Shown here: positions 18,847-28,222 of the stretch, in pieces
Numbering within the stretch: position 1 is the first letter of the stretch
How the letters are laid out: each line of letters opens with the position of its first letter
Source of the DNA: Chitinophagaceae bacterium
Lineage (GTDB): Bacteria; Bacteroidota; Bacteroidia; Chitinophagales; Chitinophagaceae
NCBI GenBank assembly: GCA_019752295.1
Contig: JAIEMK010000015.1
Span: 62,001 to 126,000 of the forward strand
Direction of reading: 5' to 3'
Length of the DNA stretch: 64,000 nt
Made by a program: the position numbers and the translations under genes
Notes under the pieces: model-generated
Told to the model about the DNA's origin: nothing
Seen by the model: the letters and a program-made list of their open reading frames with translations, nothing else
Databases searched by the model: none

Positions 18847-19920
18847 ATGTCTTTAATCAGAACAGTAATTACTGGAACAGGAAGTTATATTCCTCCACAT
18901 ATCAAAACCAATAAGGATTTTACCCTATCAGTCTTTTATGGCGAAGATCATAAACCCTTACTTACACCCGCTGAAGAGATCGTAGAAAAATTTAAAGATA
19001 TTACCGGTATCGAAGAACGCAGGTATGCAGACTATCCATTAAACTCTTCTGATATGGCATTAGTGGCAGCAAAAAAAGCCATTGATGATTCAGGAATAGA
19101 TCCAGAAACAATTGACCAAATTATTTTTGCGCATAATTTCGGCAATGTAGTAAAGGATAGTATCCAAACGGATGTATTGCCCGCATTGGCTTCGAGAGTA
19201 AAGCACGGACTGGCTATTAAAAATCCTTCCTGTGTTGCTTATGATATTTTATTCGGTTGTCCCGGTTGGATTCAGGGTGTGATTCAGGCTCATGCATATA
19301 TTACTGCAGGCATTGCAAAAAAATGTTTGGTTATTGGATCTGAAACTTTGAGCAGGGTGATTGATGTACACGACAGAGATTGCATGATATTTAGTGATGG
19401 CGCGGGTGCATGCATAGTTGAAGCTATGGATACAACCAACAGCGGAATTATTTCAACCTCAGTTCAGAGTCATTGTATGGACGAAGCATTTTATTTGCAG
19501 ATGGGTCAGTCAAATCTGCCCGATGCCGATCCGAACGTGCGGTACATGAAGATGAAAGGAAGAAAAGTTTATGAATATGCTATCAAGCATGTTCCTGCTG
19601 CAATGAAAGATTGTTTAGACAAAGCAGGATTACATGTTACCGATGTAAAAAAATTCTTTCTACATCAGGCAAACGAAAAAATGGATGAAGGGTTTGTGAA
19701 AGCATTGTATCGCTTATATGGTATCAGAGAAGTTCCTCATCACATTATGCCGATGAGTATTCACAAACTTGGTAATAGTTCAGTTGCTACAATTCCTACA
19801 CTATACGATCTGGTAAAAAGAAATTTACTCGACGATCACAGCATTGCATCGGGCGACATAGTAATGTTTGCATCTGTGGGTGCGGGAATGAATATCAACG
19901 CTTTCTGTTATCGGGTTTAA
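18847..19920 (+). CDS. 3-oxoacyl-ACP synthase III family (FabH-like)
   Basis: A 357-residue thiolase-fold condensing enzyme. The catalytic triad is visible: Cys138 in ILFGCPGWIQG, His in FLHQANEKM (about 272) and Asn in KLGNSSVATIP (about 302). In the family this joins an acyl-CoA starter to malonyl-ACP. The long N-terminal insert (residues 20-48) and the divergent cysteine context differ from housekeeping FabH. It may be a second KAS III with another starter, or part of a specialised lipid or pigment pathway. No other fatty-acid genes are adjacent. It ends convergently with the next gene, overlapping by 4 bases. Confidence 0.88.
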   Translation: MSLIRTVITGTGSYIPPHIKTNKDFTLSVFYGEDHKPLLTPAEEIVEKFKDITGIEERRYADYPLNSSDMALVAAKKAIDDSGIDPETIDQIIFAHNFGNVVKDSIQTDVLPALASRVKHGLAIKNPSCVAYDILFGCPGWIQGVIQAHAYITAGIAKKCLVIGSETLSRVIDVHDRDCMIFSDGAGACIVEAMDTTNSGIISTSVQSHCMDEAFYLQMGQSNLPDADPNVRYMKMKGRKVYEYAIKHVPAAMKDCLDKAGLHVTDVKKFFLHQANEKMDEGFVKALYRLYGIREVPHHIMPMSIHKLGNSSVATIPTLYDLVKRNLLDDHSIASGDIVMFASVGAGMNINAFCYRV

Positions 19921-21764
19921 TATCCTCTAACATTTTTACCTTCCATATAATTCAGGAATGCTTTGTTAACTACCTTATTACCACCTGGAGTTGGATAATT
20001 TCCCGTGAAATACCAATCGCCGGTATTGGTAGGGCAACTATCATGAAGGTCTTCGATGGTTTGATAAATTACTTCTACTTTAGTTTCAACACCCGGAGGG
20101 GTGATCAAATCTGCAATCTTATCTGAAATTTCCTGGGGCGTAAAAGGTTTATAAATTTCTCTCACCACATTTTCTGCGTGCAATTGATTATTACGCTGCA
20201 TTTCTTTAATCTTTTCCTGCGACTCTGCTAATATATGTTCAAGGTTTCTATCTTTCAACAATGCAACGGCCGCTCTGAAAGCAATAAAATCGCCGAGCTT
20301 GCTCATATCAATACCGTAACAATCGGGATAACGAATTTGCGGAGCCGATGAAACTACGATGATTTTTTTAGGATACAGGCGCGATAACATTCTGATGATA
20401 CTTTCTTTTAAAGTAGTACCCCGAACAATACTATCATCAATTACCACAAGCGTATCCTCGCCTTTTCGAACAGTGCCATAAGTAATATCGTACACGTGTT
20501 GAACCATCTCATTACGGTTGGCATCTTCGGTAATAAATGTGCGAAGTTTTACATCTTTAATGGCAATTTTTTCCTGTCTAATCTTACGATTCACCATTTC
20601 TTCTAATTTCTCAGGAGAAAAATCTTTGCCCCAGCTCAATATCCTGTCTACCTTAATTTTATTCAGGTATTCTTCCATCCCTTTTACCAAGCCAAAAAAT
20701 GCTACTTCGGCAGTATTCGGAATATATGAGAAGATGGTATTCTTTAAATCGTAACTAATACTTTCGAGAACCGTTTTGCTTAAATGGTGCCCCAATGCAA
20801 TTCGTTCGCGATAAATTTTTTCATCACTACCGCGACTAAAATAAATGCGTTCAAAACTGCAAGCACGTCTTTCCTTGGGTTCCAGAATTTGTTCAACGCT
20901 ATAATTCCCCCTATCATCCACAACCAATGCCGATCCAGGCATGAGCTCCATTACTTCGTTTTCACCAACATTAAAAGTGGTTCTGATGGCAGCCCTTTCG
21001 CTTGATGCAACAATCACTTCATCGTCAATATAATAATATGCAGGACGAATACCGTGCGCATCTCGCATTACAAAACTATATCCGTTTCCAACCAAACCAC
21101 CGATGGTATAACCGCCATCAAAAAGTGGTGTTGCTTTTTTCAATACTTTGGTAATGTCTGCAGCATTCGGATTCAACTCATCTTCTTTTGATAAAAAGTG
21201 GTGAAGTACTTCCAGCATCGCAGCAAGATCGCTTTGCTTTTGAAAGTCGCCCGGACTCATATTGATCAGATCAAATAATTCGTCGGTATTTACCAGATTA
21301 AAGTTTCCTGCAAGAGCCAGATTTTTTCCCGGCATCAGGTCACGCTTAATAAAGGGATGACAAAATTCTACATTGTTTTTGCCTTGCGTGCCATATCTTA
21401 AATGACCCAACAAGAGTTCACCCAAAAATGGCAAGTGCCCCTTCATTAATCCGGGATGCAATTTGATATCGGGTTGATATTTCTCAAGTTCGCTTACTTC
21501 CTGCCCGATTCTAAAAAAAAGATCCGCAATTGGTTGAGGCGCATTACTACGCATACGGTGTAAGAATGGATTGCCGGGTTCAGTATTTAATTTAACAGAA
21601 GCCAGACCTGCTCCGTCCTGACCACGATTATGCTGTTTTTCCATTAGCAGGTAGAGTTTGCTAAGTCCGTAAGTAACAGACCCATGCTGCTGTAGGTAAT
21701 AGGAAAAAGGTTTTCTCAGGCGGATGTAGGCGAGCCCACATTCATGTTTGATCTCGTCGCTCAT
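19917..21764 (-). CDS. PurF-like amidophosphoribosyltransferase, long Bacteroidota form
   Basis: A 615-residue glutamine amidotransferase fused to a phosphoribosyltransferase domain. The N-terminal nucleophile would be Cys9 (KHECGLAYIRL) after removal of an 8-residue propeptide. HNRGQDGAG is the glutaminase block. The PRPP-binding loop is TLVVIDDSIVRGTTLKES. Ordinary PurF is about 470-510 residues; here the glutaminase half has inserts and the C-terminus carries an extra segment (SCPTNTGDWYFTGNYPTPGG). The housekeeping reaction is the first committed step of purine synthesis. This long version may be a paralogue with another role. Confidence 0.85.
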   Translation of the reverse strand: MSDEIKHECGLAYIRLRKPFSYYLQQHGSVTYGLSKLYLLMEKQHNRGQDGAGLASVKLNTEPGNPFLHRMRSNAPQPIADLFFRIGQEVSELEKYQPDIKLHPGLMKGHLPFLGELLLGHLRYGTQGKNNVEFCHPFIKRDLMPGKNLALAGNFNLVNTDELFDLINMSPGDFQKQSDLAAMLEVLHHFLSKEDELNPNAADITKVLKKATPLFDGGYTIGGLVGNGYSFVMRDAHGIRPAYYYIDDEVIVASSERAAIRTTFNVGENEVMELMPGSALVVDDRGNYSVEQILEPKERRACSFERIYFSRGSDEKIYRERIALGHHLSKTVLESISYDLKNTIFSYIPNTAEVAFFGLVKGMEEYLNKIKVDRILSWGKDFSPEKLEEMVNRKIRQEKIAIKDVKLRTFITEDANRNEMVQHVYDITYGTVRKGEDTLVVIDDSIVRGTTLKESIIRMLSRLYPKKIIVVSSAPQIRYPDCYGIDMSKLGDFIAFRAAVALLKDRNLEHILAESQEKIKEMQRNNQLHAENVVREIYKPFTPQEISDKIADLITPPGVETKVEVIYQTIEDLHDSCPTNTGDWYFTGNYPTPGGNKVVNKAFLNYMEGKNVRGY

Positions 21765-21782
21765 GATGTTTATTAAAAGAAA

Positions 21783-21806
21783 GTGGCGAAGTTACAACTC
21801 CGCCAC
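21783..21806 (-). terminator. Hairpin terminator behind the FMN reductase gene
   Basis: GTGGCGAAGT / ACTCCGCCAC with one mismatch and a 4-nt loop. T-rich runs lie on both sides (eight T on the plus strand, TTTCTTTT on the minus strand). On the minus strand it ends the reductase transcript 13 bp after the stop codon. Confidence 0.75.
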
Positions 21807-21818
21807 ATTTTTTTTATG

Positions 21819-22382
21819 TTAATTATAAACAGTTATCGGCTGAGGCTTAACAGACTCTGCCAGCCATAAGAACTCTTTGATAAAGATATCTACCATTTTC
21901 TGAAAGGATTCATCCACTAAATTTCCCTCTGCCGTAAACTTCTTATCCACAAAGGGAGTTATTAGCATATAGGGCGATGCAATACCAAATAAAGCGGATA
22001 TCAATAATAATAACTGCTGACTGGACCGCATACCACCCATTGAACCTACTGAAGCCGGAGCAATACCAAATGCTTTATGGCTTTGCTTCGGAAAATGGTC
22101 CAACAAGTTTTGGAGCGCCGGAGAATAACTGCCATTGTATTCAGGAGTTACCAGTATAAAAGCATCTGTTGCAAACATTTGTTTGGCTAAAGGCTTGAAT
22201 TCTTCGGGTGTTTTTTCAACTGAAACAAATACATCCTGCAATAATGGTAGATTCCATTCGCGTACATCAATAATATTTATTTTATGACTGGTCTTTTGAG
22301 CTAGTTGATTCTTCAGAAATAAAGCCAACCTATGTGTAACACTATCTTTTCTTGGGCTTCCTGTAATAATTGAGATATTCAT
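21819..22382 (-). CDS. NAD(P)H-dependent FMN reductase family
   Basis: A 187-residue flavodoxin-like protein with the FMN phosphate loop TGSPRKDSVTHRLA near the start. The family signature LVTPEYNGSYSPALQNLLDHF comes next, then APASVGSMGGMRSSQQL. Relatives reduce quinones, azo dyes or chromate using NAD(P)H and FMN. It lies 101 bp downstream of the yceI gene on the same strand, in a likely MarR-controlled group. An intrinsic terminator ends it. Confidence 0.88.
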   Translation of the reverse strand: MNISIITGSPRKDSVTHRLALFLKNQLAQKTSHKINIIDVREWNLPLLQDVFVSVEKTPEEFKPLAKQMFATDAFILVTPEYNGSYSPALQNLLDHFPKQSHKAFGIAPASVGSMGGMRSSQQLLLLISALFGIASPYMLITPFVDKKFTAEGNLVDESFQKMVDIFIKEFLWLAESVKPQPITVYN

Positions 22383-22483
22383 ATCCTATTTTTTTAAACT
22401 GCTTTCGTTTGAAAGCAAGTTTACTGATTAATCAACACAGTTATAACAATATATATTGCATCCTGTTCACTAAAAAATCAGCC

Positions 22484-23008
22484 TTAGTGTTTTATCATTT
22501 GAACGTTCAATAGTAGCTTCACTTCATCGCTTACTACTACGCCGCCTGCTTCAGTTACTGCACCCCAAGTTAAACCGAAATCTTTACGATTGATTTTACC
22601 CGAAATTTCGAATCCAGATTTCACCTGACCATAGGGGTCCGTTGCAGTACCACCGTATTCAACGGCAAATTCAACCGATTTTGTAATATCACGGATGGTA
22701 AGATCTCCGACTAATGAATAATCAGAACCCCCTTGGTGGCTAAAAGAAGTTGATTTGAAACTTAGTGCAGGGAATTTTTCTGCAGAAAAGAAATCGTCAC
22801 TTTTCAGATGACCATCTCTTTGTTCATTGTTGGTAGAGATACTGTTCACATCTGCTTCAAACGAAATGCGCGCATCGCTGAAATCAGCCGTTGCAGATTC
22901 CATTGTTGCATCAAATTTTGTGAAACTACCTGTTACATTGGTAATCATTAAGTGCTTTACTTTGAAAATAATTTCACTGTGTGCTGCGTCGATTTTAAAA
23001 GTTGACAT
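22484..23008 (-). CDS. YceI-like lipocalin-fold protein
   Basis: A 174-residue YceI family protein starting directly with the conserved STFKIDAAHSEIIFKVKHL. FSDARISFEADVNSISTNNEQRDGHLKSDDFF and the late GKINRKDFGLTWG segments follow. The fold is an eight-stranded barrel that binds polyisoprenoid or other hydrophobic molecules. There is no signal peptide, so this copy is probably cytoplasmic, unlike E. coli YceI. A palindrome similar to the one before the adjacent marR gene lies in its upstream region. Confidence 0.92.
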   Translation of the reverse strand: MSTFKIDAAHSEIIFKVKHLMITNVTGSFTKFDATMESATADFSDARISFEADVNSISTNNEQRDGHLKSDDFFSAEKFPALSFKSTSFSHQGGSDYSLVGDLTIRDITKSVEFAVEYGGTATDPYGQVKSGFEISGKINRKDFGLTWGAVTEAGGVVVSDEVKLLLNVQMIKH

Positions 23009-23074
23009 ATTTGTTTTTTTTATTTTTGAATTTTGAATTTTTACTTATCAGCTTATCTTGGTTTTATAATTAGC

Positions 23075-23088
23075 TGTACATACATGTA
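23075..23088. promoter_or_regulatory. Candidate MarR operator before yceI
   Basis: TGTACATACATGTA, containing the 8-bp palindrome TACATGTA, in the 95-bp gap between marR and yceI. It aligns at 11 of 14 positions with TGTACGTACATTCA in front of marR. Confidence 0.55.
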
Positions 23089-23103
23089 TTTAATTAAAAA
23101 AAA

Positions 23104-23562
23104 TCAATCCCCTTTGCTTCTTACTTTTTCCAGCAAACTATTTAATTGTACCGCATCGTGCTCCGTTAACAGCAGTGAGTGCTCCATTAGTTCATCCACT
23201 TTCTTCGTTGTTGCTTCCAGCAAAACCAAGCCACTTTGAGTAAGTGTTATTACCGTTTCTCTTTTATCGATATTCGATGTAGTTCGTTTTACCAGTTTTT
23301 TGATTTCCAAACGGTCTACAATCCTTGGTACGTTTGAACTTTTTTCAATCATCCGGCAGGCAACATCTCTAACGCAAATCTGATCGGGATACTTGCCTTT
23401 CAGGATTCTTAACACGTTATACTGTTCATGCGTTAAGCCAAACTCTTTTAATTCTTTGCTCATGATGGTTTTTAACCACCAGGCGGTATATAATATATTC
23501 AAACCGGCTTTATGACTCTGGTTTTTAAATTTGGTGCTTTGTATTGCTTGTTCCAATTTCAC
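23104..23562 (-). CDS. MarR-family transcriptional regulator
   Basis: A winged-helix regulator of about 152 residues. The MarR domain covers WWLKTIMSKELKEFGLTHEQ, then VRDVACRMIEKSSNVPRIVDRLEIKKLV and the wing TTSNIDKRETVITLTQSG. The frame opens with a TTG at 23589, but that start lies inside a perfect palindrome; the GTG at 23562 (KLEQAIQSTKF) is preferred. It is transcribed towards yceI and the FMN reductase, and similar palindromes lie before both marR and yceI. It probably represses the group and itself. Its ligand is unknown. Confidence 0.88.
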   Translation of the reverse strand: MKLEQAIQSTKFKNQSHKAGLNILYTAWWLKTIMSKELKEFGLTHEQYNVLRILKGKYPDQICVRDVACRMIEKSSNVPRIVDRLEIKKLVKRTTSNIDKRETVITLTQSGLVLLEATTKKVDELMEHSLLLTEHDAVQLNSLLEKVRSKGD

Positions 23563-23573
23563 AACACAAATGT

Positions 23574-23585
23574 ATGTACGTACAT
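23574..23585. promoter_or_regulatory. Perfect 12-bp palindrome before marR
   Basis: ATGTACGTACAT, a perfect palindrome 11 bp upstream of the preferred marR GTG start. It is the likely site for MarR autoregulation and is similar to the palindrome before yceI. Confidence 0.6.
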
Positions 23586-23618
23586 TCAATTTACCAAATT
23601 ATTTTTCTCCTTTTTTCC

Positions 23619-23650
23619 TGGCCGATTTTTAGAGTGCTAAAAATCGGCCA
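23619..23650 (-). terminator. Perfect 14-bp hairpin behind the TonB receptor
   Basis: TGGCCGATTTTTAG / CTAAAAATCGGCCA with a 4-nt loop. It lies 19 bp past the receptor stop on the minus strand. The T-run is inside the stem rather than after it, so it may be a terminator or an RNA-stability element. Confidence 0.6.
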
Positions 23651-23668
23651 AATGTCTTTTAAGAAAGT

Positions 23669-25843
23669 TTAAAATCGTGCGGCTATTCCCAGATATACGC
23701 TCCTACCAATGGATGGAATAATTCCAGGACCCGGATATTCATCTGTTCTTCTGGTGTAGTACGACTTATCGGCCAAGTTGTTTACACCAATCTTTACAGA
23801 ATAGTTTTTTATTTTATAAGTTCCGCTTAAATCTAAAACGGTATATGCGGGTATATATCCTGCAATAGGATCTTCGCTCTGTTTTACATTCGAAGCATCG
23901 CCATATGCATCACCCACAGAATTTACCTGAAATGTAGCAGAAAGTTTTTTGGAATTAAATATCAGCCCCACCCTGTTAATTGTATTGGCAGCGGCTTCAA
24001 CCCTTTTCCCCGAAAATTCGCCACTGGTATATCTGGCATCAATATAAGCAAAAGAATTAAAGATACTAAGACCATAGTGCGAATGATTATTCAAGTATTT
24101 TAAAAGATTAAATTCCACATAGGTTTCAATTCCTTTATGAACGCTGTTTGCAATATTCGTTCTAAGAGAATAAAGATCACCGGTAACAGGGTCTGTCTTC
24201 AACAATACACCGATTCTATTATTATATGCCATATAAAAAACACCGATATCAAAATTCAGAAAGTTTTTGATTGTGCCCCTGAACCCCAGATCAGAATTAA
24301 AACCATTTGCATCTTTCAATCCCGGGTCGATCTTTGAACTGATTCCAAAGGGTTCCAACTGGCCGTATTCAATAGGCTTGTAAGCCTGACTTATATTTGC
24401 ATATACATTCGCGTTCATGCTCGCTTTGTATTGCAAGCCCAAACCAAACAATGGAAATGATCTCACACGCTTTTCGTTCGACTCTAGTTTATTATTGTCG
24501 CTGATCTTATATCCTTTTGAAGTACTTTCCAAATACTCCAATCTAAAGCCTGGTGTAACAGAAAATTTTTCACTCACTCTAAATATATTCTCTATAAAAG
24601 TTGTCGTGTTTTTAGTTGTGAATTTTAAATCATAACCCCAGTTCCCGTTTATACTCAAATTAAAATCGGCCCCAGTTGTACCTTCACCCGCTCCCATTCT
24701 ATCGAACCAGGCATATGCCAATCTAACACCAGTTGCGAGGGTTGATTTCTGATTTCCTAAAAAGTAATTTCTGGAAAGTCTGATTTCTGTTGTGGAGTTG
24801 TGCATTCTTTCAACACCCACTTCTCTGGGAGTATATTCGTTCGTTACCGGATCTATCAGGTCTAATGCCGAAGGACCACCATCTTCGTTTCTCCAAACCA
24901 GCGATCGGCTGCTAAAAAGATAAGTTGATTTGATATTTAAACTTGTTTCTTCATCAATAGAATAGCTTGCATTGGCGGCAATAATATTCCATGGACTGCG
25001 AAGCCAATTTCTCGACCTTGTTGATATTTTGGCATCTAAATTAAACAAGCTGTCGGTTAGGCCACCGGGCATTTTCAATTGGTTTCGGAGTATAGAATAC
25101 TCTATCCCAAAATTTAATTTGCTAGATACTGCATATTGCAATTTTCCGAATCCCGAAAATTGCCATTGCCGGCTATTGGGGCGGTAACCATCCATATAGC
25201 GGTATTGCATAAACGCATAATAATTAAATTTCTTAAAGCTCCCCCCAATCGAATTAAACGAATTGAATAATCCAAAACTCCCAACCGTTTGTGAAGTATT
25301 CCATTCAAAAGATTTATTAACTGGCGCGTCTCTGATAACATAATTCACCAAGCCTCCAAATTGCGATCCAAATTGTAAAGAAGCAGCCCCACGCACCATT
25401 TCAATTCTTTGAACAGCTTCCATTGGGGGAATATAATAAGCTTCATTATAACCAAAAATATCGGCGCTGATATTGTATCCATTCTGCCTTGTATTCATCT
25501 CGATACTCTGAATAGGATTCAAACCCCTTGTAGCAATTCCATTTGCAGTAAACCCTCCTGTTTCAGTTTCCACAATATTCAATCCCGGAATACGACCCAA
25601 AATTTGCCGCGTATTATTAATGGCTTTATTGGCATCTAAACTGTCTACAATAATCAGTTCGCTTTTTTTACCGGCATAAATAATTCCATCTTTCAATTCG
25701 GGCATATGTCCGATGCCCCGAACAGTTTTGAATGCAGTAACAGTAACTTCATTCAGTCGGTGTACGGTATTTGAATCGTTTTGTGCAATGCTAACAAATG
25801 GTAGAGAGAATGATAAACTAACTAAAAATTTCCTGAGTCTCAT
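23669..25843 (-). CDS. TonB-dependent outer-membrane receptor, FecA-like
   Basis: A 724-residue outer-membrane receptor. A signal peptide ends at SIAQ (about residue 21). No carboxypeptidase-like domain precedes the plug, which has the TonB-box-like LNEVTVTAF and NNTRQILGRIPGLNIVE. GIATRGLNPIQSIEMNTRQN follows, as in ferric-citrate receptors (FecA). The beta-barrel ends in YLGIAARF with a terminal phenylalanine. The likely substrate is an iron chelate. No FecR/sigma factor pair or ABC transporter is adjacent, so the substrate is inferred only from resemblance. Confidence 0.88.
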   Translation of the reverse strand: MRLRKFLVSLSFSLPFVSIAQNDSNTVHRLNEVTVTAFKTVRGIGHMPELKDGIIYAGKKSELIIVDSLDANKAINNTRQILGRIPGLNIVETETGGFTANGIATRGLNPIQSIEMNTRQNGYNISADIFGYNEAYYIPPMEAVQRIEMVRGAASLQFGSQFGGLVNYVIRDAPVNKSFEWNTSQTVGSFGLFNSFNSIGGSFKKFNYYAFMQYRYMDGYRPNSRQWQFSGFGKLQYAVSSKLNFGIEYSILRNQLKMPGGLTDSLFNLDAKISTRSRNWLRSPWNIIAANASYSIDEETSLNIKSTYLFSSRSLVWRNEDGGPSALDLIDPVTNEYTPREVGVERMHNSTTEIRLSRNYFLGNQKSTLATGVRLAYAWFDRMGAGEGTTGADFNLSINGNWGYDLKFTTKNTTTFIENIFRVSEKFSVTPGFRLEYLESTSKGYKISDNNKLESNEKRVRSFPLFGLGLQYKASMNANVYANISQAYKPIEYGQLEPFGISSKIDPGLKDANGFNSDLGFRGTIKNFLNFDIGVFYMAYNNRIGVLLKTDPVTGDLYSLRTNIANSVHKGIETYVEFNLLKYLNNHSHYGLSIFNSFAYIDARYTSGEFSGKRVEAAANTINRVGLIFNSKKLSATFQVNSVGDAYGDASNVKQSEDPIAGYIPAYTVLDLSGTYKIKNYSVKIGVNNLADKSYYTRRTDEYPGPGIIPSIGRSVYLGIAARF

Positions 25844-25999
25844 ATAATTATTTGTGCAAAGAACTGACTATAGCAGTTGAGGCTATTGCGAGATAAGGAA
25901 TTAAGGTTTACGCAAACGGGAAATATTCATCAGGAATTATATTGAATCAGCAAGCATATATTTTAATGCCAGAACAATACATGCTAAGAAACTATTTTG

Positions 26000-27175
26000 T
26001 TATAAGTTTTCGAGATACTTATAACCGGTACCGGTATTTAAGAGTACAATTTTTTCGGAATAATTAATTTTTCCTGATGCAGTAAGTTGTCTTAAAGCCA
26101 TCCATGTTGCTGCTCCCTCCGGAGAAATAATCAGTCCTTCGGTTTTAGCAATTTCTTTTAACCCCTGTACAATATCCGCATCGTCAACCAAACAAACTTC
26201 ACCCTTCGATTCCTTCAATACCTGCAACATTAAGTCCATACCGAAAGGAAACGGCACAGCCAAACCGTTAGCGATAGTAGCGCGGGGAGTAAATTGCATT
26301 TTCCAATTGATTGGATCTTTAAAAGCTGCTGCAATGGGCCCGCAGTTAGTAGTTTGCACCGCTACCATTCTTGGTAATTTCCCCTTAATCCATCCAAGCA
26401 TTTTCATCTCTTTAAATGCTTTCCATAACCCAATCAGGCCAGTGCCCCCTCCTGCAGGATATAAAATAATATCAGGAAGCTGCCAACCCAATTGTTCTGC
26501 AATTTCATAACCCATCGTCTTTTTTCCCTCCAGACGGTATGGTTCTTTGAGGGTAGAAACATCAAAGAATGCATGATCAATATTCAACTCCGACACTTTT
26601 TTGGCGCAATCATTAATCAAGCCATCCACCAATATTAGCTCAGCTCCATACAAACGACATTCTTCTTTAAAAATTTCGGGCGTTTTTACTGGCATCACTA
26701 CAGTTGCTTCTATCCCTGCTTTTGCACAATATGCAGCCATGGCGCCGCCGGCATTTCCTGCAGTTGGAACAATGCATCTGTTTCTCTTAAATTCTTTAGC
26801 TTTTGAAATGGCCACACTCAAACCTCGGGCTTTAAATGAACCTGTTGGATTGAATGACTCATCTTTTAAAACAAGGTCACGATACCCATATTTGCCAGCT
26901 AGTTTGTTTAATGTAAGCAAGGGCGTATCTCCTTCGCCCAGGCTAATTTGATTCGCTTTGTCAAAAACAGGCAAGAGGGAAGCATAACGCCAAATGCTTC
27001 TTTGATTGGTTAAAATTTCTTCCGGACGAATTGATTGATCCAGATCGTATTGCACCAATAAAGGTTTATTGCAACAAGTGGCATAGAGCTGTTCTTCTTT
27101 TATTGAATAAGTTTTTTGACAGTTCGAGCAAACCAATTCGCTTGCGAGTGTAGTGGGTATTAACAGGCTTTCCAT
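26000..27175 (-). CDS. thrC: Threonine synthase family PLP enzyme
   Basis: A 391-residue PLP enzyme expected to convert O-phosphohomoserine to threonine. A short zinc-ribbon-like N-terminus (Cys16, Cys19, Cys34, Cys35) leads into the fold. The cofactor lysine is Lys115 in FNPTGSFKARG, followed by the VPTAGNAGGAMAAY block and the late LLNTGTGYKYLENL. It lies downstream of, and on the same strand as, a LysR regulator. No other threonine genes are adjacent, so a related role such as cysteate synthase cannot be fully excluded. Confidence 0.88.
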   Translation of the reverse strand: MESLLIPTTLASELVCSNCQKTYSIKEEQLYATCCNKPLLVQYDLDQSIRPEEILTNQRSIWRYASLLPVFDKANQISLGEGDTPLLTLNKLAGKYGYRDLVLKDESFNPTGSFKARGLSVAISKAKEFKRNRCIVPTAGNAGGAMAAYCAKAGIEATVVMPVKTPEIFKEECRLYGAELILVDGLINDCAKKVSELNIDHAFFDVSTLKEPYRLEGKKTMGYEIAEQLGWQLPDIILYPAGGGTGLIGLWKAFKEMKMLGWIKGKLPRMVAVQTTNCGPIAAAFKDPINWKMQFTPRATIANGLAVPFPFGMDLMLQVLKESKGEVCLVDDADIVQGLKEIAKTEGLIISPEGAATWMALRQLTASGKINYSEKIVLLNTGTGYKYLENL

Positions 27176-27240
27176 TAGCCAAAAATACCCGGATAGTTAT
27201 AACCAAACGAGTTCATTTAATTATATACCATAACAATAAG

Positions 27241-28137
27241 TTATACTGAGTCTGAACAAATCTTCATAAACAACTTGTTCAGGTCGCTGTTTTCCGAGCC
27301 GTGTCTTTGTATAAAAAAGAAATCCCGAACGATTTCAAAGTCCTCAATTTTAATAGTAACCAGATCCCCATCTTTTAATTCTTTAATGATGGACCCTCTT
27401 GGCAGAAAGCCTAAGCAGGCATCTTCGCGTAAAAAATTCTTGAGTGCTTCTGTTCCACTTAGTCGCACATCTACTTTAAGATCAGAGAGTTTGATTCCTT
27501 TTTTCCCAAGATTATATTTCAATGCAGCGAGGGTTCCTGAACCCTGTTCCCGAAGTACAACAGGAAAATTGAGTATGTCTTTTACAGCAATTGATTTTCT
27601 TTTTGCTATATAACTATTCGCACTGCACACGGCTACAACTTCATCTTGTATAAATGGTTTGTACAGAATAGATGAGTTCTTTTTTTTGCCTTCCACAATT
27701 CCGATATCAATCTCCTGATTAATGAGTGCTTGCACAATCGTATCGGTGTTCCTATTGAGCAAACTAATTTTTACCGCCGGATATTTCTGGTGAAAGGAAG
27801 ATAAAATTTTTGGTAAAATATATAGGGCAACCGTAGTGCTGGCACCCAGTTTTAATTGGCCTTTAGCGTTTAATTGATTTTTTAAAATACTGATGTCGAA
27901 TTCAAATTGGTTTTGAATTTTTTTTACCTCTTTCAGCTTATTATACAGCATTATGCCTCCCACAGTCAGGCTAATGCTATTTCCCGAACGCTCAAACAAA
28001 GCGGTTTTATAAAAAGTTTCAAGGGCTTTAATGTGTTTGCTGATTGCAGGCTGACTTATAAATAGCGACTCGCTGGCTTTCGAAAAACTCAGTTTACCGG
28101 CAACTTCCATAAATATTTCATGACGAATCGAGATCAT
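27241..28137 (-). CDS. LysR-family transcriptional regulator
   Basis: A 298-residue regulator. The N-terminal winged helix-turn-helix (FMEVAGKLSFSKASESLFIS, then QPAISKHIKALE) is followed by a linker helix and a periplasmic-binding-like effector domain (GQLKLGASTTVALYILPKIL). CysB/CbbR-type members share this build. It is transcribed towards threonine synthase, 65 bp away, which may be its target, but LysR proteins usually act on divergent genes and none is divergent here. Confidence 0.9.
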   Translation of the reverse strand: MISIRHEIFMEVAGKLSFSKASESLFISQPAISKHIKALETFYKTALFERSGNSISLTVGGIMLYNKLKEVKKIQNQFEFDISILKNQLNAKGQLKLGASTTVALYILPKILSSFHQKYPAVKISLLNRNTDTIVQALINQEIDIGIVEGKKKNSSILYKPFIQDEVVAVCSANSYIAKRKSIAVKDILNFPVVLREQGSGTLAALKYNLGKKGIKLSDLKVDVRLSGTEALKNFLREDACLGFLPRGSIIKELKDGDLVTIKIEDFEIVRDFFFIQRHGSENSDLNKLFMKICSDSV

Positions 28138-28222
28138 ATTAAAGGAAAGATCGGTGTTTTAGAGCAGTACTAAATGTTTTACAAATGTGAATGAAATAAA
28201 TTTATTCAATTAATTGTAACTA

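Noticed and set aside
27190-27245. LysR-type T-N11-A sites between the LysR and threonine synthase genes
   Set aside because: Short AT-rich palindromes (GTTATAAC, ATAAC-N5-GTTAT) are expected by chance in this base composition.
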